From the NCBI GenBank assembly GCA_964586145.1, contig CAZPHH010000014.1, positions 4,027 to 68,026 of the forward strand: a stretch of DNA of 64,000 nucleotides, read 5' to 3'. Below are positions 42,278 through 51,218 of this stretch, piece by piece. Source of the stretch: JAFGJQ01 sp964586145. GTDB taxonomy: Bacteria > Planctomycetota > Phycisphaerae > UBA1845. Positions within the stretch are counted from its first letter, which is position 1; every line of letters starts with the position of its first letter. A program made the translations under genes and the position numbers. The notes beneath the pieces are model-generated. The model saw only the letters and a list, made by a program, of their open reading frames with translations, made no database searches and was not told where the DNA came from.

Positions 42278-42314
42278 GGTTGAAAATCAACCACCAAATG
42301 GTTGATTTTCAACC
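42278..42314. repeat. Nested perfect palindrome upstream of the FG-GAP lipoprotein
   Basis: Two 16-nt arms (42278-42293 and 42299-42314) form a perfect inverted repeat with a 5-nt loop CCAAA. Each arm is itself a dyad, GGTTGA-AAA-TCAACC on one side and GGTTGA-TTT-TCAACC on the other. It lies 170 nt after the DUF4139 stop and 49 nt before ATG 42363, without a T-run. It is AT-rich within a GC-rich genome, which argues for a functional site such as a double operator, or a bidirectional hairpin. Confidence 0.8.
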
Positions 42315-42362
42315 GCGCGCCGTCGGAATCCAGGCCTTCAGCTGACAGATGGAGGTGTATCA

Positions 42363-44150
42363 ATGTGGCTGCGGTTTGGCGTCTTCTTGACGATGCCTGC
42401 CCTGTGCGTGCTGGTGGGCTGTGCCATGAAGCCGGCGACGGGCGGGCGTGCCGGCGCAAAAGGCGACAATTCCAGCGCGAACGACAACACGGCCCCACCC
42501 ACGGTTCTCGACCCGGTGTGTAACCCGGGAACGAGCGCCGGCGACGTCCAGGCGCCCGTCCACGTGATGTCACTGGCCGGCCAGACGAGCTGGTTCGCAT
42601 CGCCGCTGGTCTACGACCTGGACGCGGACGGCAACCCGGAGTTGATTGCCGCGTACTACTCCGTCTATGTCTTCGACCGAGAGGGCAACCTGCTGGATGT
42701 CGCCGACGAGGGCGACGGCCGGGTGTACGCGCCTCACGTGGTCGCGGACCTGGACGGCGACGGCATCACCGAGGTGGTCGCGGGCAAGGGCAGCCGCGTG
42801 TACGCCTGGGAATGGACCGCATCCGGCCTTGCCGTCAAGCGTGGCTGGCCGGCGGACACCACCACCGCCGGCGAGTCCCCGGAGGTGCGCGGCCTGGCCG
42901 CCGCCGATCTGAACCACGACGGCCGCATCGAAGTGGTGGCCACCACCACGCAGACGCAGCCCAGCGCCCGCGGCGGCGCTCAGGTGTTCGTCTTCAGTCC
43001 GGATGGATCGCTCTATCAGCCCGCCGGCGGGCACAGACCGGCCTGGCCGCGATACAACGCGCTGTCGGGCCCGGGCAACGACGCGGACCGCAACGGCCAA
43101 GGCCACAACGGCTACGGGTGCTATGGATTAAACGTCGGGATCGGCAACATCGACGACGACCCGGAGCTGGAGATCATCGTCACATATGACAACCACCACA
43201 TCCAGGCGTTCGACCATGACGGTGTGGCCATCGACACCGCGCCGTGGTTCACGAACCGTGCGTCGGAATACAAAGGCGAGCGCCTGACCTGGGGCCAGTT
43301 CATCCGCTGGGCTGACCCCGAGGTGGAGGCGAACCACTACCACGAACACACGGGGGAGTGGCCGCACCCGAACTGGACCGAATGGCTGCAATGGACCGCG
43401 TCACCGCCCAGCGTGGTGGACCTGGACCTGGACGGTCGAAATGAAGTCCTCGGCGTGCCCAACATCGAGAGGCACGTCCCGTACGTCACGCAGGCCTACG
43501 GACTGATGGTGCTCGAAGGCGCCCACGGCGACGGCAGCCGGTCCGGCATGCGCAAGGCCGGTTGGGAGACGCTGCCGCGCGGCGATGCGCCGATCCGCGT
43601 GGACGGCTGGTACCCGCCCGCGGGCGTGCCGGCGCCGACCGTGGCGAACGTCCGAGACGACGACCGGCCGGAGATCGCCGTTTCGCTGAACGATGGCTAC
43701 GTCTACCTCTTTGACGCCGACGGCAACCGGCTCTGGCGGTACGACTACACCCGCGGCAAGTGGATCCTGTACGCTTCCGAGGTGACCGTGGCCGACCTGA
43801 ACCAGGACGGCCGACCGGAACTGCTGTTCACCACGTGGGGCGAGCCCGACACGACGGATTCCGGCCGTCTGGTGATTCTCGCCGCCGACGGCACGTGCCT
43901 TCACGACGTGTTCCTGCCCTCGCCGGGCCACAATGGGAACGGCAACGGGGCGCCGGCCGCGCCCACCGTCGCCGACCTGACGGGCGACGGACAGCTCGAG
44001 ATCCTCGTGCAGACCTTCGACCACGGCATGGACGTTTTCACGGTTCCCGGCTCCGCCTCGAACTGCGTGTTGTGGTCCACGGCTCGCGGCGGCCCGTTGC
44101 GCACGGGATCCGCGCACCAGCTCGAGAGCGCCGCGCCCCGGCAACCGTAG
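42363..44150 (+). CDS. FG-GAP/VCBS-repeat lipoprotein
   Basis: The 595-residue product has a lipobox LVGC (Cys20), a Ser/Asn/Thr/Gly-rich linker, and about eight FG-GAP-like units spread across the protein: YDLDADGNPELIAAYY, ADLDGDGITEVVAG, ADLNHDGRIEVVAT, GNIDDDPELEIIVTY, LDLDGRNEVLGV, VRDDDRPEIAVSL, DLNQDGRPELLFT, DLTGDGQLEILV. Each unit is a calcium-loop blade of a beta-propeller, as in integrin alpha chains and many bacterial surface proteins. It is an outer-membrane anchored candidate adhesin or enzyme platform. The site at 42278 may control it. Confidence 0.88.
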   Translation: MWLRFGVFLTMPALCVLVGCAMKPATGGRAGAKGDNSSANDNTAPPTVLDPVCNPGTSAGDVQAPVHVMSLAGQTSWFASPLVYDLDADGNPELIAAYYSVYVFDREGNLLDVADEGDGRVYAPHVVADLDGDGITEVVAGKGSRVYAWEWTASGLAVKRGWPADTTTAGESPEVRGLAAADLNHDGRIEVVATTTQTQPSARGGAQVFVFSPDGSLYQPAGGHRPAWPRYNALSGPGNDADRNGQGHNGYGCYGLNVGIGNIDDDPELEIIVTYDNHHIQAFDHDGVAIDTAPWFTNRASEYKGERLTWGQFIRWADPEVEANHYHEHTGEWPHPNWTEWLQWTASPPSVVDLDLDGRNEVLGVPNIERHVPYVTQAYGLMVLEGAHGDGSRSGMRKAGWETLPRGDAPIRVDGWYPPAGVPAPTVANVRDDDRPEIAVSLNDGYVYLFDADGNRLWRYDYTRGKWILYASEVTVADLNQDGRPELLFTTWGEPDTTDSGRLVILAADGTCLHDVFLPSPGHNGNGNGAPAAPTVADLTGDGQLEILVQTFDHGMDVFTVPGSASNCVLWSTARGGPLRTGSAHQLESAAPRQP

Positions 44151-44352
44151 GCCGATCGGGGTGCGCCTGCGGTTATCGGGCGGGGGCACGGCCGCCACCG
44201 ACGCGCACAATCCGCCGGGCGTCTGGTAATCGGACCGTTCGCCGAGGAGTCTCGGGCGGAATCGGGGAAGGAAGATGGCCCGAGGCCGCCGGAATGCCGA
44301 TTCCAGCAGAGACTGAACCGGTTCGCGGTTCGGCATAGGGCAGGCACGGGAG

Positions 44353-45966
44353 ATGGCAGCGATCCAACCCGGACGAGTTCTGGTTGTCGACGACGATTCG
44401 CGGCTCACCTTTGTCGTGGGTGCTCACCTGCGCCGGGCGGGGTTTGAGGTGCGCACCGCCGCCAACGGCCGGGACGGGCTGGCCATCGCCCGCGAGTATT
44501 TGCCCGACGTGATCGTTCTGGACTGGTCCATGCCCGTCATGGACGGAATGGAGGCGATCCAGCAACTCAAGGCGGACCCGCTGACGGCCCGCATTCCGAT
44601 CATCATGCTGACGGGGAACCCGGACACGGAGTCCCTCGTGCTCGGCCTGGAATCCGGTGCCCAGGAATACGTGGTCAAGCCCTTTGCGATGGAGGAGTTG
44701 ATTGCCCGCGTCCGGTCCATGCACCGGCTCTCGGTAACGGGGCGCGAGCTGGACACGCTGACCAGCCAGCTCGCCGATGAGAACAACCAGAAGACGTCGC
44801 GTCTGCAGCTTCTGTACACGTTCGCCAAGGATTTGAACGAAGCGTCGTCGCTGGACGACGCGCTGGACCTGATCATCCGCTGCGCGCAGCAGGCCACGAA
44901 CAGCAATCGCGTCTCTCTCATGCTGCGGGACGAGGACGACACGCACCTGGTCTGTCGGCGGGCGATCGGCATCCCCGCGGAGCTCGTGTCGCGGATCCGC
45001 ATTGCCTCTGTGGAAGGGATTGCGGGGAAGGTGTACTCGACGGGCAAGATCGTCACCGCCGAGGCCATGGGCAGCGGGCTGGTCGCGGACGACCGCGGGT
45101 ATGCCGGCGATGCCTTCGTGTGCGCTCCGTTGATTCTGAATTCACCCAAGCGAGATCGCGAAGTGCTCGGCGTGCTGAACATCACGGACAAGCAGGGCGG
45201 AACTCGCTTCACGTCCGACGAGGTGGACTGCATCCAGTCCATCGCCGATTCGGCGGCCATCGCCATCCACACCCACATCACGCGGGCCCGGCTGGAACGA
45301 TCCGTCCACGTGCTCCTCATGACGGTGGGCCGGCTGGCCGAGTATCGCGACGAGGAAACCGCCCAGCACCTGGAGCGCGTGCAGGATTACGTCCGCCTGC
45401 TGGCGGAGCAGATGGCCCGGACGCCCAAGTACCGGTCGGTCCTGACCCCCGAGGTCATCGAGAACCTGGCCCTGGCCGCTCCGCTGCACGACATCGGGAA
45501 GGTAGGCATTCCGGACGGCATTCTGACCAAGGAAGGACCGCTGTCGGAGCGGGAATTCCAGATCATGAAGACCCACACCATCATCGGGCGGCAGACGCTG
45601 GCGATCGCCCTCGAGCAGACCGGCCACATTCCCCTGCTCCAAATGAGCATCGACATCGCGTACTGCCATCATGAGAAATACGACGGCAGCGGATACCCGC
45701 GCGGTCTCCAAGGGGAGGACATTCCCCTGGCCGCCCGCATTGTGGCCCTGGCCGACGCCTATGACGCGTCCACCAGCGCCCGTCGCTACAAGGCGGCCGT
45801 CCCGCACCGGCAGGCGGTCGAGTCTCTGTGCGGTGACAGCGGTCGTCACTTCGACCCCGACGTCATTGCGGCCTTCCGCCGGTGCGCGAACGAGTTTGAA
45901 CGGATCCGCCGTGAGAAGACGCCGGATGTCACACCGGCGGTGGAAGCATCCCTGGTCATGTCCTGA
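44353..45966 (+). CDS. Response regulator with receiver, GAF and HD-GYP domains
   Basis: The 537-residue product has three parts. A CheY-like receiver (5-125) has DDD (13-15), phospho-acceptor Asp57 (VIVLDWSMP) and Lys109 (VKPF). A GAF domain spans about 155-315. The HD-GYP domain (320-515) has LHDIGKVGIPDG (His379, Asp380), HHEKYDGSGYP (GYP 447-449) and ARIVALADAYDA. HD-GYP proteins hydrolyse cyclic di-GMP, and here activity is probably gated by phosphorylation and by a ligand of the GAF domain. No partner histidine kinase is adjacent. It is a lone gene convergent with the TPR lipoprotein. Confidence 0.94.
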   Translation: MAAIQPGRVLVVDDDSRLTFVVGAHLRRAGFEVRTAANGRDGLAIAREYLPDVIVLDWSMPVMDGMEAIQQLKADPLTARIPIIMLTGNPDTESLVLGLESGAQEYVVKPFAMEELIARVRSMHRLSVTGRELDTLTSQLADENNQKTSRLQLLYTFAKDLNEASSLDDALDLIIRCAQQATNSNRVSLMLRDEDDTHLVCRRAIGIPAELVSRIRIASVEGIAGKVYSTGKIVTAEAMGSGLVADDRGYAGDAFVCAPLILNSPKRDREVLGVLNITDKQGGTRFTSDEVDCIQSIADSAAIAIHTHITRARLERSVHVLLMTVGRLAEYRDEETAQHLERVQDYVRLLAEQMARTPKYRSVLTPEVIENLALAAPLHDIGKVGIPDGILTKEGPLSEREFQIMKTHTIIGRQTLAIALEQTGHIPLLQMSIDIAYCHHEKYDGSGYPRGLQGEDIPLAARIVALADAYDASTSARRYKAAVPHRQAVESLCGDSGRHFDPDVIAAFRRCANEFERIRREKTPDVTPAVEASLVMS

Positions 45967-46001
45967 TCCGCGACGGCCTTCAAAGGCCCGCGAGGGTCGC
46001 C

Positions 46002-47813
46002 TCAATCGCTCGACACGCCGCCCATCGTGTCGCGATATTTCCGGCCCGACTGATAGAGCTGCAGTCGCTCCTCGTATCCGCCTTCCGCCGGATTGCCTCC
46101 CGCCACGTTGATGAGATGCATCACCTTCTGCTGGGTCCGGATCGCCGCGGTGAAATCGCCCGCTTCCGCCTGGGCGGCGGCCAGCGTGTCCAGAAGCTGC
46201 GGATTCTCGGGAAACGCCTCGGTCACGAGGGACGCCAGCCGCACCGCCTCCGCTCCGTTTCGATAGAGCTGCTCGGGGCACGTCGCTCGCAGCCAGGCCA
46301 GGGAGTTCATCAGTTGGAAAGAACGAGGGTACCGTCGCAGTCCCTCGTTCAGAATCTGATCCACCATGCCGTACTGCCCGTTGCCCCAGTACAACTGCGC
46401 GAGCAGCAGATGGGTGCGGGGATCCTGCGATTGGGCCTGAACGGCGGCCTGGGCGTGCAGCATCGCCGCCTCTTTCTGCCCCTTTGCCGCCAGCAGCTCG
46501 GCGAGCACGTGGTGCGCCGGCGCATAATCGGGCCGCTGCTCCACCACCCGCTCCAGCTCGGCCTGTGCCTCGTCCAGCTTCTTCTGTGCGGCCAGAAGCC
46601 GGCCGAGAAGATACCGCGCTTCAATCTGCTCGGGGCGCGTCTCCAGAATGGCTCGCAATGGCGCCACGGCCGCGGCCACGTCGCCCTGGCTGTCATGGAA
46701 GCGGGCGATCGCCAGCCCCACGTCGACACGATCCGGGGCGGCGGCGCCGGCCTGCTCAAACCGCCGACGCGCCTCCTCGATCTGTCCGGCACGCAACAGC
46801 AGATCGCCCAGCCCGACGAGCAACAGAGGCTCATCCGGAGAGTCCTCGACCGCCTCTTCCAGCAACTGACGCGCTTCGTCCCCTCTCTGCCGACTCATCA
46901 GAAAGGTGGCCTTGGTGAGACGCGCTTCGGGTGAACGGGGCGCGTGTTCCAGCGCCCGGTCCACGTGTGACATCGCGCCCTCGAAATCGCCGCGGGCCGC
47001 CGCCTGATGGGCCAGCTTCAATTCGTGGGCCGAGCCCGTGGCCAGGGATTCCACTTCGTTCAGCTCCGGAGTGAGCACGGGGGGGAGACCCCCCGGACGG
47101 CACCCGGCCATGCGCGCATTCGCCGCCGCGCCCGCGTCGCCCGCCTGCTCATAGGCCTCCGCCAGGGCGCGATGCACAACACCCGCCTGAGGCGCCCGGG
47201 TCGCGGCCCGGCGCAGGGCCTCAATCGCCTCTTTGGGCCGGCCCGACTGAAGCTCCGTCTGCCCCAGCCCGAAAGAGACCTGCGCGGAATCGGGATCCAA
47301 CTCGCCCGCCTTCTGGAAGGCCCGGCGGGCCGCGTCGAAGTCCTTGGCGTCCAGATGCCGGTACCCCAATCCGATCCAGCCGAGCACGAAGTCCGGCTTC
47401 AACTCGACGGAGGCCGTCAGGGCCGCAATCACGTCGTCCTTTCGATCGGTCCCACCCAGGCAACTGGCCCGCAGGTAGTGCCACTTGTACGCCTGCGGCT
47501 CCAGCCGCGAAGCCCGCTGATACATCGCGGCCGCCGCGTCCGCCAGACCGTACAGGTGGTACAGCATCGCCAGACGACCGTTGGCCGCCGCATCCCGGGG
47601 TGACTTTCGGACCGCCGCCTGGGCTTCCTCGATCTGCTCTCGGATAACCGGCTCAAGATCGGAAAGGCTCGGCGTGGGCACCTCCGGCAGCGTCATCGTA
47701 CTCCCCGCCCCCGTGCCTTCCCCCTGTTCTTTTGTGCATCCGGGCAGGAACCCCCAAAGCAGAGCCAGCAGGATGACGCACGGGCGACGGGTCTCACATC
47801 GCGTGGAAAGCAT
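46002..47813 (-). CDS. TPR-repeat lipoprotein
   Basis: The 603-residue product has a lipobox FLPGC (Cys26), a short Glu/Gly/Thr-rich linker, and about 14 tetratricopeptide-like units from residue 45 on, e.g. NGRLAMLYHLYGLADAAAAM, ALTASVELKPDFVLGWIGLG and AKDFDAARRAFQKAGELDPD. The final units carry LYWGNGQYGMVDQILNEGL and MNSLAWLRATCPEQLYRN. It is anchored to the outer or inner membrane and should act as a protein-protein scaffold; similar proteins occur in secretion, pilus or polysaccharide systems. The 490-bp upstream region is otherwise empty. Confidence 0.88.
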   Translation of the reverse strand: MLSTRCETRRPCVILLALLWGFLPGCTKEQGEGTGAGSTMTLPEVPTPSLSDLEPVIREQIEEAQAAVRKSPRDAAANGRLAMLYHLYGLADAAAAMYQRASRLEPQAYKWHYLRASCLGGTDRKDDVIAALTASVELKPDFVLGWIGLGYRHLDAKDFDAARRAFQKAGELDPDSAQVSFGLGQTELQSGRPKEAIEALRRAATRAPQAGVVHRALAEAYEQAGDAGAAANARMAGCRPGGLPPVLTPELNEVESLATGSAHELKLAHQAAARGDFEGAMSHVDRALEHAPRSPEARLTKATFLMSRQRGDEARQLLEEAVEDSPDEPLLLVGLGDLLLRAGQIEEARRRFEQAGAAAPDRVDVGLAIARFHDSQGDVAAAVAPLRAILETRPEQIEARYLLGRLLAAQKKLDEAQAELERVVEQRPDYAPAHHVLAELLAAKGQKEAAMLHAQAAVQAQSQDPRTHLLLAQLYWGNGQYGMVDQILNEGLRRYPRSFQLMNSLAWLRATCPEQLYRNGAEAVRLASLVTEAFPENPQLLDTLAAAQAEAGDFTAAIRTQQKVMHLINVAGGNPAEGGYEERLQLYQSGRKYRDTMGGVSSD

Positions 47814-48307
47814 AGTCTTTCATCCGAAGTTGACGGGGTTGCAAGTCACGCACGGCTTCCGGCAAACGGCCGCCGATGTGACTCTTACCACGCCGGAGGG
47901 ACGGCGGCAACACTTGCCGCTCGGGGCGGCCTGTGTCGCGACACGAAGGCCGCAGACCACGCTGTGCCGGTCCGGCGGCTGGGGATGGTTGAGCAGGTGT
48001 CCACGGGGCTACAAGGGAGCGGGCGCGATCCGAATCGCCGCCCGGGCGCCGGCATACCCGAAGTAAAAGGCCACGGCGATGATCTCCGTCACCGGTTTCC
48101 GGTCCCAGGGCCTACAGGCTGGGGGGGCAAGGGTGGATCAGGGGATCAACCTCCCGCCAGGCCGCCCCAGGCCGCCACGGCGGCGAGCAGGACGAACACG
48201 ATGATGCGAAGAACCCAGGATGACGAGGCGTGCATGGCTGGATCCAATCGGATCGGCGATCCCATTACTCATCGGATGTATCGCCGGCTCGCCCCACCTC
48301 GGCACAG
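47814..48307. other. Intergenic region with a possible small membrane peptide
   Basis: 494 bp. Apart from the 29-codon frame at 48146-48235 (listed separately) no gene is supported. It should contain the TPR lipoprotein promoter near 47815-47900. Confidence 0.45.
48146..48235 (-). CDS. Possible 29-residue membrane peptide
   Basis: A short frame from ATG 48235 reads MHASSSWVLRIIVFVLLAA and continues VAAWGGLAGG, i.e. one membrane helix flanked by short polar ends. No good ribosome site is present (only GGAT upstream). It lies downstream of surE on the same strand. The GC-rich composition can produce such frames by chance, so this is tentative. Confidence 0.25.
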   Translation of the reverse strand: MHASSSWVLRIIVFVLLAAVAAWGGLAGG

Positions 48308-49150
48308 TCAAAATCTCCGGTCTGCCGGGTCCGAGGATCGGTCGTTGAAGGCACCCGATCCGGGCTCATGCAGCGTGAGCCCAAGCGGGACTTCCAGGGC
48401 CGCTTCATGCGTGGAGCCGAGCGATAACGGCGTTACGGCGATATCGCCCGCAAACACCGTTGCCACGTCGGTTCCCGCCCGGGCGACTCGTTCCATGTAC
48501 GGCCCACAGTACGTGTACGAGGGCGGCTGATCCTCGGCCGACCGGCAATACTGGTTCGGCATCGGGTCGGTCGAGTGAGGCACTACGCAGACCGATAGCT
48601 CCGGCTTGTCCGGACGCGCCACGGGCAGATTGACGTTCCATAACCGAATGCCTGCCCCCGGCCGTCCGCCGTTCCAGGCTCCGCAGGCCGACAGCCATTC
48701 CCGCAGGACCCGCTCCGTCAGCCACGCCGCCCGGTCCCAATCCACACCCTGTCCACGGGCGACGAACTGCGAGACCGCCACAGCCGGAAGTCCCAGAATC
48801 GCGGCCTCCCGCGCGCCGGCGACCGTGCCGGAATAGTACACGTCCACCCCCAGGTTGGCGCCCCGGTTGATTCCACTGGCCACCAGGTCGACGGGGGGCT
48901 CCACCAGCTCGGCGACCGCCAGCCGAACGCAATCCGCCGGGGTGCCTTCGACCGCGAACGTGCGGCCAAACGCCGGGTGGAGGTGTTCCCGGACGCGCAC
49001 CGGGTCACGCAGGGTCAGGGAATGGCCGGTGGTCGATTGCTCCGTCGCGGGGGCCACGACCGATACCTGGCCCAGGGATCGACAGGCCCGGTGAAGCGCC
49101 GCCAGGCCGGGAGAATCCAGACCATCATCGTTGCAGAGAAGGATATGCAT
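48308..49150 (-). CDS. surE: 5'/3'-nucleotidase SurE
   Basis: The 280-residue product starts MHILLCNDDGLDSPGL (metal-binding Asp8, Asp9) and has VVAPATEQSTTGHSLT, VEGTPADCVRLA, LVASGINRGANLG (Asn and Gly of the active site), YYSGTVAGAREAA and NVNLPV, the full SurE signature set. It is a metal-dependent phosphatase acting on nucleoside monophosphates, often linked to stress survival. It is slightly longer than the usual 250 residues owing to a C-terminal extension. It is divergent from the FHA gene, with 228 bp between. Confidence 0.96.
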   Translation of the reverse strand: MHILLCNDDGLDSPGLAALHRACRSLGQVSVVAPATEQSTTGHSLTLRDPVRVREHLHPAFGRTFAVEGTPADCVRLAVAELVEPPVDLVASGINRGANLGVDVYYSGTVAGAREAAILGLPAVAVSQFVARGQGVDWDRAAWLTERVLREWLSACGAWNGGRPGAGIRLWNVNLPVARPDKPELSVCVVPHSTDPMPNQYCRSAEDQPPSYTYCGPYMERVARAGTDVATVFAGDIAVTPLSLGSTHEAALEVPLGLTLHEPGSGAFNDRSSDPADRRF

Positions 49151-49378
49151 TTACCGGTCTTTCCCGGGTTGACCGGACGTTTGCCTTGCCGTCCGGGGAA
49201 TCGTACGTTTGACGCAGTCTACCGTGATTGGGGCACGCGGACCAGAAGGACCGATTCGTAGTCCGTATGGGGTTCCAGCCATCCGGACGTGATCTGCAGC
49301 CAGGTCGCGGCGGTCCGGTTTTCGTCAACGGAGGGTCGAGAAGCCGGGCCGGCGCTCGCCTACCTCAGGGAGCAGCCC

Positions 49379-50416
49379 ATGCCCTCCATACCGGGAATGA
49401 AAGCAACCCCCAGTCCGACCCTTCCGTCACACGCCCCTCGCGTGCGCATCACGGCGGGCGTCGGGACCGTCAACCAGAAGACGTGGAACGTCCGTCGGCC
49501 CGTGACCCTCATCGGGTCCGGTCAGAACTGCCACATTCTGCTTCCCGGCGCCGCCGTGGCGAAGGCGCATTGCGCCATCATCAACAACGGCACGCACGTT
49601 CTGCTGAAGGACCTGTGTACGCCGGGCGGCACGCGGTGCGGAGGGACGTCCGTCGATCTGCACGGTCTCAAAGACGGAGACGTGGTGGAGATCGGAGACT
49701 TCCGCATTCAGGTGGCCATCCAGTCAGCCTGTCTCCGCAGCGACCAGACGGCGTCCGGCATTCGCCTGGATGAGACCGGTTCCGTACCGCCGATCGGCCT
49801 CTCGCTGCATCCGTCCGGCCACGAGCCGCGGGGGGTGCTGCGGTCTCCCGTGTACGTGGTCGGTCGCCGCGAAGAGTGCGACCTGACGCTTGCGGATCCG
49901 CAGGTTTCCCTCGCCCATGCCCTGTTCTTCTGCCTTGACGGGCGTGCGGTGGTGAGCGATCTGGGCAGTCGCACGGGTACCCGGATCAACGGCGAGCGGC
50001 AGTCGCTGGCATACCTGAAGCCCGGTGACGTGCTGCAGATCGGCCCCTGCGAAGTCGCGATCGGGGATGGTGAGTCTGAATCGGCCGCTGCGTCGAAACG
50101 TCCCAGCGCCCTCGTGCAGGCCGAGGCTGCTTTGAGATCGCGGGAGGCGCGCCTGGCGGAGCGTGAAGCGGCCCTGGAACGCAAGCTTCTTTACCTGAAC
50201 GAATTGGAGAAGTCTCTGCAGAGGCGTGAAGAGCAGATCAACGAGTTGGCGCGTCGAGTGCGGGAGAGCCTTGTGCCGGCGGGCGCCGCGCAGCCCTTCG
50301 CTCAAGTCGTTCCCATGCAGGAGTTTATCTCTCCGGATGCGGGGCCGACGGCCCCTTCGCCGGCAGCGGATGCCCTGGACCGTGCATGGCGCATCATTCG
50401 CAGAGGGAACGCCTGA
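49379..50416 (+). CDS. Tandem FHA-domain protein with coiled coil
   Basis: ATG 49379 follows GGGAG by 6 nt. The 345-residue product has two FHA-like domains. The first (about 20-110) is divergent (VTLIGSGQNCHILLPGAAVAK, AHCAIINNGTHVLLKDL). The second (about 155-240) is canonical, with VVGRREECDLTLADPQVSLA, VSDLGSRTGTRINGE and PGDVLQIGPCEV. A heptad coiled coil covers about 245-300 (EREAALERKLLYLNELEKSL). FHA domains bind phosphothreonine, so the protein could read out the Ser/Thr kinases in this genome. There is no membrane segment. It is convergent with the dehydratase-like gene. Confidence 0.86.
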   Translation: MPSIPGMKATPSPTLPSHAPRVRITAGVGTVNQKTWNVRRPVTLIGSGQNCHILLPGAAVAKAHCAIINNGTHVLLKDLCTPGGTRCGGTSVDLHGLKDGDVVEIGDFRIQVAIQSACLRSDQTASGIRLDETGSVPPIGLSLHPSGHEPRGVLRSPVYVVGRREECDLTLADPQVSLAHALFFCLDGRAVVSDLGSRTGTRINGERQSLAYLKPGDVLQIGPCEVAIGDGESESAAASKRPSALVQAEAALRSREARLAEREAALERKLLYLNELEKSLQRREEQINELARRVRESLVPAGAAQPFAQVVPMQEFISPDAGPTAPSPAADALDRAWRIIRRGNA

Positions 50417-50436
50417 TCGCGGTGGAACGACGGCCG

Positions 50437-50934
50437 TCAGCCGCTCGCCTCCTGGTGGCGCGGCATCGCCAGGCCGCAGATGGTCGCCTCAAAAACCAAC
50501 ACACCGTTCACCACGCCCTGGGTGTCGCAGATGACCCGCCGTGGCTGGTCCTTGACCAGCTTGCAGATGTAGTAGATCCGGGCCGGCGGTATGACCGCCT
50601 CCCGGAACTTGCAGTTCTCCACCCCGCCGAACGCGACGAAGCCCGTCTTTCCTCTCATCGCGCGTGAGAAGAATGCCGCAAGTTGGGCTGCCGACTCCAG
50701 TTGCAGCACTCCTGGAAAGATGGGATTCCCGGGGATGTGCCCCCGGCACCACCACTCGTCCGCCCGTACGTCTCGAAAAGCAACGCCGACATTGGCCTCT
50801 TCGTCCACGTGACACAGCCCGTCGAGTTGGGAGAACTCGTGGGCCTGCGGAAGTCGTTCGTAGATGTACTTCCGGTCGTAGACGACGCGGTTCAGGTCAA
50901 CCTTGTCGAGATCGTACAGCAGTGGTGGCGGCAT
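50437..50934 (-). CDS. FabZ/FabA-like hotdog-fold (3R)-hydroxyacyl-ACP dehydratase
   Basis: From ATG 50934 the product has 165 residues. WCRGHIPGNPIFPGVLQLES is the FabZ active-site segment, with catalytic His66 and Glu80. Further support comes from CKFREAVIPPARI, the strand FVAFGGVENC, and a typical hotdog length. Such enzymes dehydrate beta-hydroxyacyl-ACP in fatty acid elongation; this one lacks the standard fabZ neighbours (lpxD, lpxA), so it may serve a specialised lipid pathway. A start at 50967 is possible. The TATACT seen 8 nt before ATG 50934 could be a -10 element. Confidence 0.85.
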   Translation of the reverse strand: MPPPLLYDLDKVDLNRVVYDRKYIYERLPQAHEFSQLDGLCHVDEEANVGVAFRDVRADEWWCRGHIPGNPIFPGVLQLESAAQLAAFFSRAMRGKTGFVAFGGVENCKFREAVIPPARIYYICKLVKDQPRRVICDTQGVVNGVLVFEATICGLAMPRHQEASG

Positions 50935-51038
50935 GTGCAGTATACCATTCTGCCCACGGTGCGACATTCTGTCCGGGCACGACGCGCCCCGAGGCAGAAC
51001 CCATCGCCCCGCGCAGTCAGGCCCATTCGTGCGACCGG

Positions 51039-51218
51039 CTAGCTCCCCGCCTCAGACCGCACCTCGAGGATGCGTTTTCGCACCTCCTGGGCCGCGGCCT
51101 TGATATCCTGCATGGACTTGCGAACGCGAGTTCCGGCAGCCTTGTTCCCGCCCGTCGCCTTCGCCACATCCTCCGCCGCCGCTTCGACCAGTTGTTTCAG
51201 ACGTTCGTACTCTTCCAT
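51039..51218 (-). CDS. Small Hc1/histone H1-like basic protein
   Basis: A 59-codon gene with GGAG 8 nt before ATG 51218. The protein is Lys/Arg/Glu/Ala-rich: MEEYERLKQLVEAAAEDVAK, then GGNKAAGTRVRKSMQDIKAA and AQEVRKRILEVRSEAGS. The GNKAAGTRVRK segment is the hallmark of bacterial proteins annotated as Hc1-like histones in Chlamydiae and Planctomycetota, thought to bind and compact DNA. The frame is closed and well formed, and the stop TAG lies before the dehydratase start. It lies between the dehydratase (104 bp downstream) and an AT-rich stretch that may hold its promoter. Confidence 0.85.
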   Translation of the reverse strand: MEEYERLKQLVEAAAEDVAKATGGNKAAGTRVRKSMQDIKAAAQEVRKRILEVRSEAGS

